64,000 nt of DNA from an uncultured Clostridia bacterium (lineage in GTDB: Bacteria; Bacillota; Clostridia; Christensenellales; Aristaeellaceae). This document shows, piece after piece, positions 49,191 to 58,165 of this stretch (positions are counted from its first letter, which is position 1; every line of letters starts with the position of its first letter). Made by a program: the position numbers and the translations under genes. A model generated the notes under the pieces. It saw only the letters and a program-made list of their open reading frames with translations, made no database searches and was not told where the DNA came from. The stretch is taken from contig CAKUKM010000008.1 in assembly GCA_934663595.1 (NCBI GenBank), positions 1 through 64,000 on the forward strand. The letters are read 5' to 3'.

Positions 49191-50186
49191 ATGGCGAAGG
49201 TGGTTCTGGGACTGTCCGGCGGCGTGGATTCGGCCGTGAGCGCGCGGCTTTTGCAGAAGAGCGGGCATGAGGTGTTCGGCCTGTATATGGACGTCGCGGG
49301 CGAAGCGGCGCGCGCGGACGCGATCAGAACCGCTGAATTTCTGGGCGTGCCGCTTAAGATTGCGGACATTTCGCGCGAAATGGAGGAATGCGTCTGCGCA
49401 CCGTTTGCGCGGGCGTATCTTTCGGGCGAAACGCCGAACCCGTGCGTGATGTGCAATCCGGCGGTCAAATTCAAGACGCTGATCGCCCATGCCGACGCGA
49501 TCGGCGCGGAATTCGTCGCCACCGGGCATTACGCGCGCACGGAAAACGGCGCGCTGATGAAGGGCCGGCCCGCGAACGACCAGAGCTATATGCTCTGCCG
49601 CCTGCGCCGCGATCAGGTGGCGCGCATGCTCCTGCCGCTGGGCGGGTATGAAAAGACGGAGGTGCGCGCGCTGGCGGAGGAAATGGGCATTCCCGTGGCG
49701 CACAAGCCGGACAGCATGGAGATCTGCTTTATTCCGGACAAGGACTATATCGGCTGGCTGTCCGCGCGCGCGGAGCTGCCGGGGCCGGGCGAAATCGTGC
49801 TGAACGGCGAGGTAATCGGCACGCACGAGGGCTTTCATCGCTATACCGTCGGTCAGCGGCTGCCGGGACTGCACAACGAGCGGAAGTATTACGTATCCGC
49901 AATCGATCCGGAGCGGAACCGGATCATCGCCGTTTACTGGGACGACCTGTTCAAAACGAGCGTGCGCGGCCGGAATGCGAACTGGCTGATCGACCGCCCG
50001 GAGGGGCCGATTCGCGGAAGCGTGCGCGTGCGCCATACCAAATGGGAAAATCCGGATTGCACGGTGGTTGCGGACGGCGAAAATGTGATCGTGACCTGCG
50101 ATACGCCGGTGCGTGCGCCGGCGCGCGGACAGGCGCTGGCGATCTATCAGGGCGACCGGGTGGTCTGCGGCGCATGGATCGAGTGA
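49191..50186 (+). CDS. mnmA: tRNA-specific 2-thiouridylase
   Basis: A 331-residue enzyme that thiolates U34 of tRNAs for Lys, Glu and Gln. The PP-loop LGLSGGVDSAVSARL (Ser-Gly-Gly at 9-11), the first catalytic Cys85 in NPCVMCN, the TGHYAR segment and the second Cys179 in DSMEICFIPDKDY are present. The C-terminal domain (HRYTVGQRLPGLH, KYYVSAIDPERNRI) is complete. ATG 49191 is ten bases after AAGGGG; ATG 49152 lies on the -10 box and is rejected. Confidence 0.94.
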   Translation: MAKVVLGLSGGVDSAVSARLLQKSGHEVFGLYMDVAGEAARADAIRTAEFLGVPLKIADISREMEECVCAPFARAYLSGETPNPCVMCNPAVKFKTLIAHADAIGAEFVATGHYARTENGALMKGRPANDQSYMLCRLRRDQVARMLLPLGGYEKTEVRALAEEMGIPVAHKPDSMEICFIPDKDYIGWLSARAELPGPGEIVLNGEVIGTHEGFHRYTVGQRLPGLHNERKYYVSAIDPERNRIIAVYWDDLFKTSVRGRNANWLIDRPEGPIRGSVRVRHTKWENPDCTVVADGENVIVTCDTPVRAPARGQALAIYQGDRVVCGAWIE

Positions 50187-50223
50187 TTTTGCGCGCAGGA
50201 CGCGTTTTTTGCCGTTTTTTCTC

Positions 50224-50252
50224 TTGATGAAACGCGCTGAATCGATTATAAT
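50224..50252 (+). promoter_or_regulatory. Sigma-A promoter of the anti-sigma/sigma pair
   Basis: TTGATG (50224-50229) and perfect TATAAT (50247-50252) with a 17-base spacer, 28 bases before the start at 50281. It looks like a housekeeping promoter rather than one for the encoded sigma factor. Confidence 0.82.
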
Positions 50253-50280
50253 AAAGAATGGATAATTGGCTGGAGGGATC

Positions 50281-50670
50281 ATGATGCGACTCAAGACGCC
50301 GGTGGAGCTGGTGGTGGCGGCGGACGCGGAATCAATGCTGATCGTTCGCCTGACTGCGGCGGGCGTGCTCGCTCGCGCGGGCTCGACGCTCGACCAGATG
50401 GACGCGCTCAAATCGGCGGTCGAAGAGGCGTGCACCTGCCTGGTGCGCCAGAAGAACCCGCCAGAGCGCATGGCGCTCAAATTCTCGTGCGAGGGCGACT
50501 GCCTGGTGTTTGCCGCGGAGGGCGTGAATGCGGATTCGCCCGTGGGCGATATGGACGAAACCGAGCGCGAGGTCGTGAAGTGCATTCTTGAATCGGTGGC
50601 CGACGAGGTGCGCCTGGACGTCCGGGACGGCTGGCTGCGCGGCGTAGAGATACGCGCGGCGCTGAGCTGA
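50281..50670 (+). CDS. Degenerate RsbW/SpoIIAB-like anti-sigma regulatory protein
   Basis: A 129-residue protein with the size and fold pattern of GHKL anti-sigma kinases (RLTAAGVLARAGSTLDQMDA, LKSAVEEACTCLV, GDCLVFAAEG). The N-box Asn that coordinates Mg-ATP in RsbW/SpoIIAB (consensus E-A-x-x-N) appears as Cys (EEACTC) and no DxGxG box is visible, so kinase activity is doubtful. GGAGGGA precedes the ATG. It is three bases upstream of a sigma-B/F/G-type gene, exactly where such an anti-sigma is expected; no SpoIIAA/RsbV-type antagonist is encoded nearby. Confidence 0.7.
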   Translation: MMRLKTPVELVVAADAESMLIVRLTAAGVLARAGSTLDQMDALKSAVEEACTCLVRQKNPPERMALKFSCEGDCLVFAAEGVNADSPVGDMDETEREVVKCILESVADEVRLDVRDGWLRGVEIRAALS

Positions 50671-50673
50671 ATT

Positions 50674-51396
50674 ATGAACGGGCTGGGCAGGGAGACGCTC
50701 GCGGCGGAATATGCGCGCCGGCGCACGCCCGAATTGCGGGACGCGGCGGTGGAGGCGTATCTGCCCGCAGCGCGGAGCGTGGCGCGAAAATTCACAGGCC
50801 GCGGCGTGGACGAGGACGATCTGTTTCAGGTGGCCTCGCTGGCGATGGTGAAGGCGCTGGAGCGCTTTGATCCGGAGAAGGGCGTGAAATTTATCAGCTT
50901 CGTAGTTCCGAGCATGGTGGGCGAGGTGCGCAATTACTTTCGCGATTCCGCGCGGATGATTCGCCTGCCGCGAAGGGGCGTTCAGCTCTCGGCGCAGGCG
51001 GCGAAGGCGAGAAGCGAGCTGGAGCAGGAGCTCGGGCGTTCGCCGCGCGCGGACGAATTGGCGCAGCGGCTGCACGCGAGCCTCGACGACGTGCTGCAGG
51101 CGCTGGAAATCTCGGGCCATCGCATGCTATCGCTCGACAGCGGCTCGGACGCGGAGGAGGAAACGCCGCTGGAGAGTTACTTAGGCGAAACGGACGCGAA
51201 TCTGGAGGCGTTCGAGCGCGACGAGCAGCTCAGAAGCGCGATGAGCGCGCTGGACGGGCGGCAGCGCGAAGTGATCCGATTGCGCTTTTTCGAAAGCCTG
51301 TCGCAGCGGCAGGTTGCGGAGAGGCTGGATTTATCGCAAATGACGGTATCGCGCATCGAGCGTCAGGCGCTGGATGCGCTGAAAAAGAAATTATAA
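50674..51396 (+). CDS. RNA polymerase sigma factor of the SigB/SigF/SigG group
   Basis: A 240-residue sigma-70 family protein with regions 2 (VDEDDLFQVASLAMVKALER, FISFVVPSMVGEVRNYFRD), 3 (RLPRRGVQLSAQAAKARSELEQELGR) and 4 (LDGRQREVIRLRFFESLSQRQVAERLDLSQMTVSRIERQA). That architecture is the stress/forespore sigma group. The ATG lacks its own ribosome binding site and follows the anti-sigma stop by three bases, so translation is coupled. Whether it serves sporulation or stress cannot be told from the window. Confidence 0.9.
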   Translation: MNGLGRETLAAEYARRRTPELRDAAVEAYLPAARSVARKFTGRGVDEDDLFQVASLAMVKALERFDPEKGVKFISFVVPSMVGEVRNYFRDSARMIRLPRRGVQLSAQAAKARSELEQELGRSPRADELAQRLHASLDDVLQALEISGHRMLSLDSGSDAEEETPLESYLGETDANLEAFERDEQLRSAMSALDGRQREVIRLRFFESLSQRQVAERLDLSQMTVSRIERQALDALKKKL

Positions 51397-51409
51397 GCAG
51401 GAGAAACAA

Positions 51410-52555
51410 ATGAAGTGGATTGCCAGCGCCGCCTTCGGAATGGAAGGCATGACCGGGCGCGATTTGAAACGAATGGGCATGCAGAACGTCCGCGTGCTGG
51501 ATGTGGGCGGCGCAACCTTTGAGGGCAGCTATCAGGACGCGTTTCGCGCCAATTTGTGGCTGCGGACGTGCGATCGGATCATGCGCGTGATGGCGCAGTT
51601 CGAGGCGCGCTCGTTTGAAGAGCTGTTTCAGGGCGTTAAGAAGATTGAATGGGAGAAGATGCTGCCGGAGGACGCGCGGTTTCCGATTCGCGCCAAATGC
51701 GTCAAATCCCAGCTGATGAGCCCGTCGGACGTTCAGAAAATCGCCAAGCGCGCGATGGTCGAGCGGCTGAAGGGCGCGTACGGCGCGGACTGGTTTTCGG
51801 AAACCGGCGCGCTGTTCCAGGTGGACATTTCCATTCGCGACGATATCGTGACCGTGTGCGTGGATTCGTCGGGCGAGCCGCTGTCCAAGCGCGGATATCG
51901 CACGTGGAACGGCGAAGCGCCGCTGCGCGAAACGCTCGCGGCCGCGCTGGTTTTGCAGAGCGGATGGCATCCGTGGCAGCCGCTGGTAGACCCTTGCTGC
52001 GGAACGGGCACGGTGCTGATTGAGGCGGCGTTTATCGCGACCTCGCGCGCGCCGGGACTGACGCGCCGGTTCGCGATGGAGGCATGGCCGGTGGTGAACC
52101 ACGATTATGAAAAGATCGAGGAGATTCGCCGCGAGGCGCGCCTGAAATTTGAAGAGGGTCTGAAGCGCCCGATCAACATTTCCGGCTCCGATATCAACCC
52201 CGAGGCGATCGAGCTGGCGCGCCGCCATGTAAAGCAGGCGGGCCTCGAGGGCCGGATTCATCTGCAGGTTCGGGATCTGCGCGATTTGAACGTCGCGGGC
52301 GAGCCGGGCGTGTTCATTGCAAATCCGCCGTATGGCGAGCGCCTGGACAGCTCGCGCGCGGCCCACGCGATTGCAAAGCAGCTGGGCCTTCTGCAGGCGC
52401 GGCATCCCGGCTGGACGCTCTGCGCGTTCTCGTCGGACATGGGCTTTGAGCGCGAATACGGCCGCCGGGCCACGCGCCGCAGACGGTATTACAACGGCCG
52501 CATCGAGTGCGAATACCATATTTTTGAACAATCTACGCGAGGTGAATCTAGATGA
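51410..52555 (+). CDS. THUMP-domain class I SAM methyltransferase, RlmL/YpsC type
   Basis: A 381-residue RNA methyltransferase. An N-terminal ferredoxin-like/THUMP part (ASAAFGMEGMTGRDLKRMGM, VDISIRDDIVTVCVDSSGEPLSKRGYR) is followed by a Rossmann methyltransferase with VDPCCGTGTVLIEAAFIA, ISGSDINPEAIELARRHVKQ and the N6-adenine/N2-guanine motif FIANPPYGERL. The family methylates N2 of a 23S rRNA guanosine. AGGAGA precedes the ATG. The stop overlaps the next start (ATGA). Confidence 0.93.
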   Translation: MKWIASAAFGMEGMTGRDLKRMGMQNVRVLDVGGATFEGSYQDAFRANLWLRTCDRIMRVMAQFEARSFEELFQGVKKIEWEKMLPEDARFPIRAKCVKSQLMSPSDVQKIAKRAMVERLKGAYGADWFSETGALFQVDISIRDDIVTVCVDSSGEPLSKRGYRTWNGEAPLRETLAAALVLQSGWHPWQPLVDPCCGTGTVLIEAAFIATSRAPGLTRRFAMEAWPVVNHDYEKIEEIRREARLKFEEGLKRPINISGSDINPEAIELARRHVKQAGLEGRIHLQVRDLRDLNVAGEPGVFIANPPYGERLDSSRAAHAIAKQLGLLQARHPGWTLCAFSSDMGFEREYGRRATRRRRYYNGRIECEYHIFEQSTRGESR

Positions 52556-54495
52556 AGCCGATATACAATCGCGCGCCGCTGAACGCGAATTTCCTGTCCC
52601 CGCTGTCGCTGGGCGCCATTAAGCCCGAGGGCTGGCTGCTCGATCAGCTGCGCACGCAGGCGGAGGGGCTTTCGGGAAAGCTCTATCAGATCTGGGACGA
52701 CGTGAATGAAAAATCCGCATGGCTGGGCGGCGACGGCGACGGCTGGGAGCGCGCGCCGTATTATCTGGACGGCCTGATTCCGCTCGCGTGGGAGCTGGAC
52801 GACGAGAATCTGAAGGCGGTCTGCATGCGCTATATCGAATGGATTCTCGCAAGCGCGCGCGAGGACGGCTGGTTCGGCCCCGAAAAGAACGACGATTACT
52901 GGCCGCTGATGGTGGCGCTGAAGGCGCTCAGGCAGTATTTCACCGCCGCGAACGACAAGCGCGTGCTGGTGCTGATGGACAATTTCTTCAAATATGAATA
53001 TCGCTCGCTGGCGGAAAAGCCGATGCGCGATTGGGCGGTCGCCCGCGGCGGCGAGAATATCGAGCTGGTGCTGTGGCTGTATAACCTGACGGGCCAGGAA
53101 TACCTTTTGAAGCTTGCGCAGAAGCTGCGCGCGCAGACGCTCGATTGGGCCAATTACTTCCATACGTTCCCGAACGCCTCGCCGATGTCGCGGTCGCTGA
53201 AATGGGAGCGCCTGGTCGAGGGCCAGAAGGAGGAACGCAGCGAGGGCGAATATCTGGTGGGCGAATCGCGCCCGTATTTCCAGAGCCAGTTCCATTTCTC
53301 GCATGGCGTGAACGTCGCGATGGGTTTGAAGACGCCGGGCGTGATCAATCTGTTCAAATCCGGCTTCAAGGAGCAGGGCGGCTTCCGGTTCGGCTGGGAA
53401 AAGCTGATGAAGTACCACGGCGTGGCCACCGGCATATTCACCTGCGACGAACACTTAAACGGCGCGAACCCCACGCAGGGCACCGAGCTGTGCGCGATCG
53501 TCGAGGCCATGTATTCCATGGAAACGCTGATTGCGGCCGGCGATTACGGTTCGCAGCCCTACGACGTGCTGGAAAAGCTCGCCTACAACGCGCTGCCGGC
53601 GGCGTTTTCGCCGGATATGAACCAGCATCAGTACGACGAGCAGGTCAACCAGATCCGCGCCACGAAGGAAAAGCATCACTGGTACAACAATGGCGACGAT
53701 TCCAACGTGTTCGGCTTTGCGCCGAATTTCGGCTGCTGCACCGCGAATTATCATCAGGGCTGGCCGAAGTTCGTTTCCAGCCTCTGGATGGCCACGAAGG
53801 ACGGCGGCCTTTCGGCGGTCAGCTATGCGCCGTGCACCGTTCGCGCGATGCTCGGCGGCGTGCCGGGGCGCATCACCGTGTCCGGCGGCTATCCGTTCTC
53901 CGAAACGGTTGAAATCGCGGTCGCGGTCAAGCAGCCGGTGGAATTCCCGCTGTATCTGCGCGTGCCGGGCTGGGCGCGCCAGCCGATGGTGTATTTGCCG
54001 GACGGCGAAATCATGCGCGTCCGCGCCGACGACGTGACCTGCGTGCGCAGAAAGTGGCGCACGGGCGACGTGGTCAAGCTTGAGCTGCCCGCGATTCCGC
54101 GCCTGACGCGCTGGTATCATCAGTCCGGAGCGATCGAGCTGGGGCCGCTGCTGATGGCGTATCAGCCGCGCGAGGATTGGAATCAGCTGGACAACGGCGA
54201 TTGGGAAGTGACCACCGGGGACAGCTGGAATTGGGCGCTGCTGCGCGACGAGCCGATGAAGGTCGTTCGCGAGGAAGAGGAGCGCACGGAGGCGTTCGGC
54301 AAGGGCGAGCACGGCGTGCACGTGCTGGTAAAGGCCACGCAGGTGGATTGGCCGATGGACGGCGCGGACGCCGGCGCGGTGCCGATGGCGCCGAAGGCGG
54401 GCCCGCGCGCGCAGGTCATGGAGCTGGTGCCGTTTGGCGATACCTGCCTGCGGATTGCGCAGTTCCCGGTTTGCGTGTCTCCTGCGGCGAAATAA
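52552..54495 (+). CDS. Beta-L-arabinofuranosidase-type glycoside hydrolase (GH127/DUF1680)
   Basis: A 647-residue cytoplasmic glycosidase. The N-terminal alpha/alpha barrel has RAPYYLDGLIPLAWEL and DGWFGPEKNDDYWP; the active-site cysteines are Cys395-Cys396 in FAPNFGCCTANYHQGWPKF, matching the cysteine nucleophile region of GH127, and a beta-sandwich follows (VSGGYPFSETVEIAV). It should release L-arabinofuranose or a related sugar. The start overlaps the methyltransferase stop, an unusual partner. It ends in a terminator. Confidence 0.9.
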   Translation: MKPIYNRAPLNANFLSPLSLGAIKPEGWLLDQLRTQAEGLSGKLYQIWDDVNEKSAWLGGDGDGWERAPYYLDGLIPLAWELDDENLKAVCMRYIEWILASAREDGWFGPEKNDDYWPLMVALKALRQYFTAANDKRVLVLMDNFFKYEYRSLAEKPMRDWAVARGGENIELVLWLYNLTGQEYLLKLAQKLRAQTLDWANYFHTFPNASPMSRSLKWERLVEGQKEERSEGEYLVGESRPYFQSQFHFSHGVNVAMGLKTPGVINLFKSGFKEQGGFRFGWEKLMKYHGVATGIFTCDEHLNGANPTQGTELCAIVEAMYSMETLIAAGDYGSQPYDVLEKLAYNALPAAFSPDMNQHQYDEQVNQIRATKEKHHWYNNGDDSNVFGFAPNFGCCTANYHQGWPKFVSSLWMATKDGGLSAVSYAPCTVRAMLGGVPGRITVSGGYPFSETVEIAVAVKQPVEFPLYLRVPGWARQPMVYLPDGEIMRVRADDVTCVRRKWRTGDVVKLELPAIPRLTRWYHQSGAIELGPLLMAYQPREDWNQLDNGDWEVTTGDSWNWALLRDEPMKVVREEEERTEAFGKGEHGVHVLVKATQVDWPMDGADAGAVPMAPKAGPRAQVMELVPFGDTCLRIAQFPVCVSPAAK

Positions 54496-54499
54496 AAAA

Positions 54500-54532
54500 G
54501 CCGCTGCCGCGTCTGTTTCGCGGCGGCGGTTT
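54500..54532. terminator. Bidirectional terminator between converging genes
   Basis: A CCGCTGCCGCG / CGCGGCGGCGG stem with a 7-base loop. The A-run before it gives a six-T tract on the minus strand, so it is best as the terminator of the flavodoxin-fold gene; the plus-strand T-tract is short (TTT). Confidence 0.78.
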
Positions 54533-54550
54533 GAATGCATATTCGGGCCG

Positions 54551-55135
54551 TTACAGCGCGTTTGCGAGCGCTGCGGCCCGGGCGAACGCGTCTGCGAGCG
54601 CGCGATCGACGTTCGTTTCCGGAAGATCCAGTCCCTCGGCGGAAATCTGATGGAAGCGCTTTACGCCCAGCAGCTTGCCCGTTACGGCGCACAGATAGTC
54701 GCCGCCCCAGTTGTCCGGGCCGATCGCGCTGCCCGACGTGGTGCAGTACACCAGATCGCGCGCGCGGCACAGGCCGACGGGCTCGGAGCCCTGATAGACG
54801 AACGTGAGCGTGCGAATGCAGATGTGCTCGATATAGGTCTTCAGGCTCGCCGGGAACTGGAAATCCCAATAGGGCGCGCAGACGACGATCGTATCGGCCG
54901 CGGCAAACGCGCGCGCGGGCGCAAACAGCGGATCATCCAGCCGGCCGGCGGCAATCAATGCCTCGCGCGCCTCGAGCGTTTTTCCGGTCAGCGGCGCAAG
55001 GCCCAGTGCATCCAGGTTTACCATTTCCATTTCCGCCTCCGGATGGCGCGCCTGCCATGCGGAGAGGAAGGCCAGTCCGATTTGGCGCGAGCGGGAATTC
55101 GCGCGCGGACAGGCGTCGATCAGCAGCGCTTTCAA
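54551..55135 (-). CDS. Flavodoxin-fold NAD(P)H-dependent oxidoreductase
   Basis: A 194-residue FMN-dependent oxidoreductase of the NQO1/AzoR group: LLIDACPRANSRSRQIGLAF (phosphate-binding loop), ADTIVVCAPYWDFQFPASLKTYIEHIC and YCTTSGSAIGPDNWGGDYL. It reduces quinones, azo compounds or similar acceptors. The start is a TTG at 55135 with AAAGGAG nine bases upstream; no in-frame ATG lies near. It diverges from deoD. Confidence 0.87.
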   Translation of the reverse strand: MKALLIDACPRANSRSRQIGLAFLSAWQARHPEAEMEMVNLDALGLAPLTGKTLEAREALIAAGRLDDPLFAPARAFAAADTIVVCAPYWDFQFPASLKTYIEHICIRTLTFVYQGSEPVGLCRARDLVYCTTSGSAIGPDNWGGDYLCAVTGKLLGVKRFHQISAEGLDLPETNVDRALADAFARAAALANAL

Positions 55136-55194
55136 TGGCGTTCACTCCTTTGATTGCCATTATAGCGCAAAAATACGGGAGGTGCAATTCCAAT

Positions 55195-55908
55195 ATGAAA
55201 ATTACCGCGCCCACATGGCACAACAGCGCCCGGAAGGGTGATTTTGCAAAGACGGTGCTGATGCCCGGCGATCCGAAGCGCTCGAAATGGATCGCGGAGA
55301 CGTATCTTACGGACGCGCGGCTGGTCAACGACGTGCGCGGCGTGCAGGGCTATACGGGGCTGTACAATGGCCGGCCGGTTTCCGTAATGGCGAGCGGCAT
55401 GGGCATTCCCACCGTTTCGATCTATGCGCGCGAGCTGTTCGAGGCCTACGACGTGGACAATATCATCCGCATCGGAACCGCGGGCGCCATCAGCGAGAAG
55501 CTGGGTATGATGGACGTCGTGGCGGGCACGTCGGCGAGCACGGATTCCAATTTCGGCGCGCACTTCGGATTCCCGTTCACGCTCGCGCCCACGGCGAGCT
55601 TTTCGCTGCTGCTCAAGGCGCATCAGGCGGCGGAAAGGCTCGGGTATCCGCTGCACATCGGGCCGCTGTATTGCTCCGATACGCTGTATGACGACGACAT
55701 CGATTACGATCCGATCATGAAAAAGATGCATGTGCTGGCGGCGGAGATGGAGTCCGCGGGACTGTATCTGGAGGGCATGCGCACCGGCAGGAACGCGCTG
55801 TGCCTGTGCACGATCGTGGAAAATCCCTATACCGGCGAGGAAGCGACAGCAGAGGAAAGGGAAACGGCGCTGGATCGAATGATCCGAATCGCGCTGGAAA
55901 TGGCATGA
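55195..55908 (+). CDS. deoD: Purine-nucleoside phosphorylase, DeoD type
   Basis: A 237-residue hexameric-type phosphorylase that cleaves purine (deoxy)nucleosides with phosphate. VLMPGDPKRSKWIAETYL, VMASGMGIPTVSIYARELF, IIRIGTAGAISEKLGMMDVV, CSDTLYDDDIDYDP and LAAEMESAGLYLEG are all canonical. The open frame is longer upstream, but ATG 55195 follows GGGAGG and begins the normal protein. It precedes a nucleoside-type ABC importer, so it degrades the imported nucleosides. Confidence 0.96.
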   Translation: MKITAPTWHNSARKGDFAKTVLMPGDPKRSKWIAETYLTDARLVNDVRGVQGYTGLYNGRPVSVMASGMGIPTVSIYARELFEAYDVDNIIRIGTAGAISEKLGMMDVVAGTSASTDSNFGAHFGFPFTLAPTASFSLLLKAHQAAERLGYPLHIGPLYCSDTLYDDDIDYDPIMKKMHVLAAEMESAGLYLEGMRTGRNALCLCTIVENPYTGEEATAEERETALDRMIRIALEMA

Positions 55909-55952
55909 TGATTCGCGGGTCAACCGCAATCAAATAAAAGGAGGAAATTCCC

Positions 55953-56939
55953 ATGAAGAAACTGTTTTGCCTGCTGCTCGCGGTCGCGATGATTGCGAGC
56001 CTGTCCGTCTGCGCGTTTGCGGAGCCGGCGCTGAAGGTGGCTGTCGTGCTGTCCGGCGCGACAGGCGACCGCTCGTTCTACGATTCGGCGAACGAGGGCC
56101 TGAAGAAGCTGGTGGCCGACGGCAAGGTCGAAGGCACGCTGATTGAGTGCAAGAACGACGCTTCCATGTTCACCTCGAACCTGATTTCCGCTGCCGAGAG
56201 CAACGACGTGGTCGTCGCGGTGGGCTGGGAATTCTGGGATGCGCTGGCCGAGTACGCGCCGCAGCTGCCCGACACGAAGTTCATCTTCATCGATAACGGC
56301 CTGGACGGCGTGGGCGACAATCTGATGAGCATCACCTATGCGCAGAACGAGGGTTCGTTCCTGGTCGGCTATATCGCCGGCAAGCTCTCGACCACCGGCA
56401 AGATCGGCGCGGTCGGCGGCGAGGACAGCGAGACGATCAACGACTTCATCGTCGGCTACGAGGCCGGCGCGAAGCTCGCCAATGAGAATGTCGAGGTTCA
56501 GGTTCAGTATGCCGGCACCTACGACGATCCGGCGAAGGGCAAGGAGCTGGCGCTGGCGCTGTACGACGCGGGCTGCGATATCGTGTTCCAGGTCGCGAGC
56601 CTGACCGGCGAGGGCGTGTTCGAGGCCGCGAAGGAGCGCAATCTGCTCGCAATCGGCGTGGACTCCGATCAGAAGTACATCGATCCCGAGCATATCGCGT
56701 GCTCGATGATCAAGAAGGTCGGCGATTCGATCGAAACGGCGATCACCGATCTGATCGACAACGGCGCCTGGCAGGGCGGCCAGATCTGGGTTGCGGATAT
56801 GTCCACCGGCCTGGTCGACGTGGGCTATGGCGACGACACGATGACCCAGCAGGTCTCCGACGAGCTGAAGGCCGAGGTTGAATCGATCAAGCAGCAGATC
56901 ATCGACGGAACCATCGTTGTTCCGACGGCGTTCAATTAA
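55953..56939 (+). CDS. BMP-family nucleoside-binding protein
   Basis: A 328-residue secreted binding protein. The signal peptide (MKKLFCLLLAVAMIASLSVC, cleavage near AFA|EPA) contains two Cys but no clear lipobox at the cleavage site. The mature part (VVLSGATGDRSFYDSANEGL, GWEFWDALAEYAPQLPDTKF, GSFLVGYIAGKLSTTGKIGAVG) is the Bmp/Med/PnrA family that binds purine nucleosides outside the membrane. AAAGGAGG precedes the ATG. It pairs with the ABC genes at 58.9-62.4 kb, from which it is separated by two enzyme genes. Confidence 0.92.
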   Translation: MKKLFCLLLAVAMIASLSVCAFAEPALKVAVVLSGATGDRSFYDSANEGLKKLVADGKVEGTLIECKNDASMFTSNLISAAESNDVVVAVGWEFWDALAEYAPQLPDTKFIFIDNGLDGVGDNLMSITYAQNEGSFLVGYIAGKLSTTGKIGAVGGEDSETINDFIVGYEAGAKLANENVEVQVQYAGTYDDPAKGKELALALYDAGCDIVFQVASLTGEGVFEAAKERNLLAIGVDSDQKYIDPEHIACSMIKKVGDSIETAITDLIDNGAWQGGQIWVADMSTGLVDVGYGDDTMTQQVSDELKAEVESIKQQIIDGTIVVPTAFN

Positions 56940-56947
56940 TCCAACCG

Positions 56948-57017
56948 GGCGGGGGAGGACGCGCCTTCCCCGCCGGACGCGCTTTCTCGGGTTTTGCCGG
57001 AGCGAGCGCGTCCGGCG
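56948..57017 (+). promoter_or_regulatory. Two overlapping hairpins after the binding-protein gene
   Basis: Hairpin 1 pairs GGCGGGGGA (56948-56956) with TCCCCGCC (56967-56974). Hairpin 2 pairs the perfect 13-mer CGCCGGACGCGCT (56971-56983) with AGCGCGTCCGGCG (57005-57017). They share 56971-56974, so they compete. No T-tract follows. They probably stabilise the abundant upstream binding-protein mRNA or tune read-through into the next gene. Confidence 0.6.
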
Positions 57018-57040
57018 AAGGAAATTTACGGAGGAAGAAT

Positions 57041-58165
57041 ATGAAGATATCCAAACGGGACGCGCTGACGTGGTTCGAATTCTTTGCGGAGTTGCCCGAG
57101 GGCGAAATGCTGCCGCCGCATCAGACGGAGATCGCCTACGCGGCGCTTGCGCAGATCGAAACCGTAGTGCACAAAAGAATCGCGCAAATGCAAAGGGAGA
57201 TTCCCAATCTGCATTCGCTGAACGGGCGCACCTGGTTCGTGGGCGATCCGGACGCGTTTCCGAAGGGCTGCCGCTCGTGCCTGCTGGGCACGGGCCTTTC
57301 AGCCATTCGCAAAACGAACAAATGCAATGTCGAATGCCGGTTCTGCTATAATTTCGGCGAGCTCGATTGCCAGCCGCCGATCGGCGAGGGCCTGTGGGAG
57401 ATCGGCGGAACGAAGTTTTACGAGCGCGATCTCGACCTGCTGCTCGGCATGGGCAATCGGCCGACGGGCGTGGCGTATGTGTATCTCGAGCCGTTTATGG
57501 AGATCGAGAAGTATTATTCCGTGATCCGCAAATTCAGGAGCGCGGGCATTCACCAGCATCTGTACACCAACGGCACGCTCGCGACGGAGGAAAACCTGCG
57601 CGCGCTGGGCGAGGCGGGGCTGGACGAGCTGCGGTTCAACCTCGGCGCGTCGAACTGCGCGGACAGGGTGATTGAGAATATCGCGATTGCGAAGAAATAC
57701 ATTCCGCGCGTCGGAATCGAAACGCCGATGACGCGCGAGTTTGAAGAGGCGTTTTTTCGGAAAAAGGAGCGGATTCTGGCGACAGGCGTGGATTTCATGA
57801 ACTGCGCGGAGCTGCACCTGAACCCCAATAACATCTGCAATTACTTTGGCGAGAGCATGTACATGACGCGCCTGGGCTATGTTTCGCCGATCTTCAGCCG
57901 CGTAATTACGCAGAAAATCATGCGCGCGGCGAGCGAGGAAAACTGGGGAATCGTCGTGCACGACTGCTCGAACGAGACGAAGTTCGCCCGCGATCTGAAC
58001 CTGCGCGCGAAGGAGGGCGGCTGGTTCGGCGCGAGCAGCTATTTCTGCGAATTCGACGGAATCCCCTACGCGGCGTTTTTGCCGACGTTGCAGGACCCGG
58101 AAATCGAGTTTGAGGAAGAAGAGGAGCTGCCGCGCGGCTATCGCCCGGGGGAGGTCGTATTATGA
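57041..58165 (+). CDS. Radical SAM protein of unknown function
   Basis: A 374-residue radical SAM enzyme. The cluster motif is CNVECRFCYNFGE (Cys95, Cys99, Cys102). An extra CRSC (Cys77, Cys80) precedes it and several Cys lie further on (NCAELHLNP, HDCSNETK), which may bind a second cluster. The barrel is recognisable (HQHLYTNGTLATEENLRALGEAGLDELRFNLGASN). The substrate is unknown. GGAGGA precedes the ATG; the stop overlaps the HAD gene start. Its place inside the nucleoside-import operon suggests a nucleoside- or base-related reaction. Confidence 0.85.
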   Translation: MKISKRDALTWFEFFAELPEGEMLPPHQTEIAYAALAQIETVVHKRIAQMQREIPNLHSLNGRTWFVGDPDAFPKGCRSCLLGTGLSAIRKTNKCNVECRFCYNFGELDCQPPIGEGLWEIGGTKFYERDLDLLLGMGNRPTGVAYVYLEPFMEIEKYYSVIRKFRSAGIHQHLYTNGTLATEENLRALGEAGLDELRFNLGASNCADRVIENIAIAKKYIPRVGIETPMTREFEEAFFRKKERILATGVDFMNCAELHLNPNNICNYFGESMYMTRLGYVSPIFSRVITQKIMRAASEENWGIVVHDCSNETKFARDLNLRAKEGGWFGASSYFCEFDGIPYAAFLPTLQDPEIEFEEEEELPRGYRPGEVVL

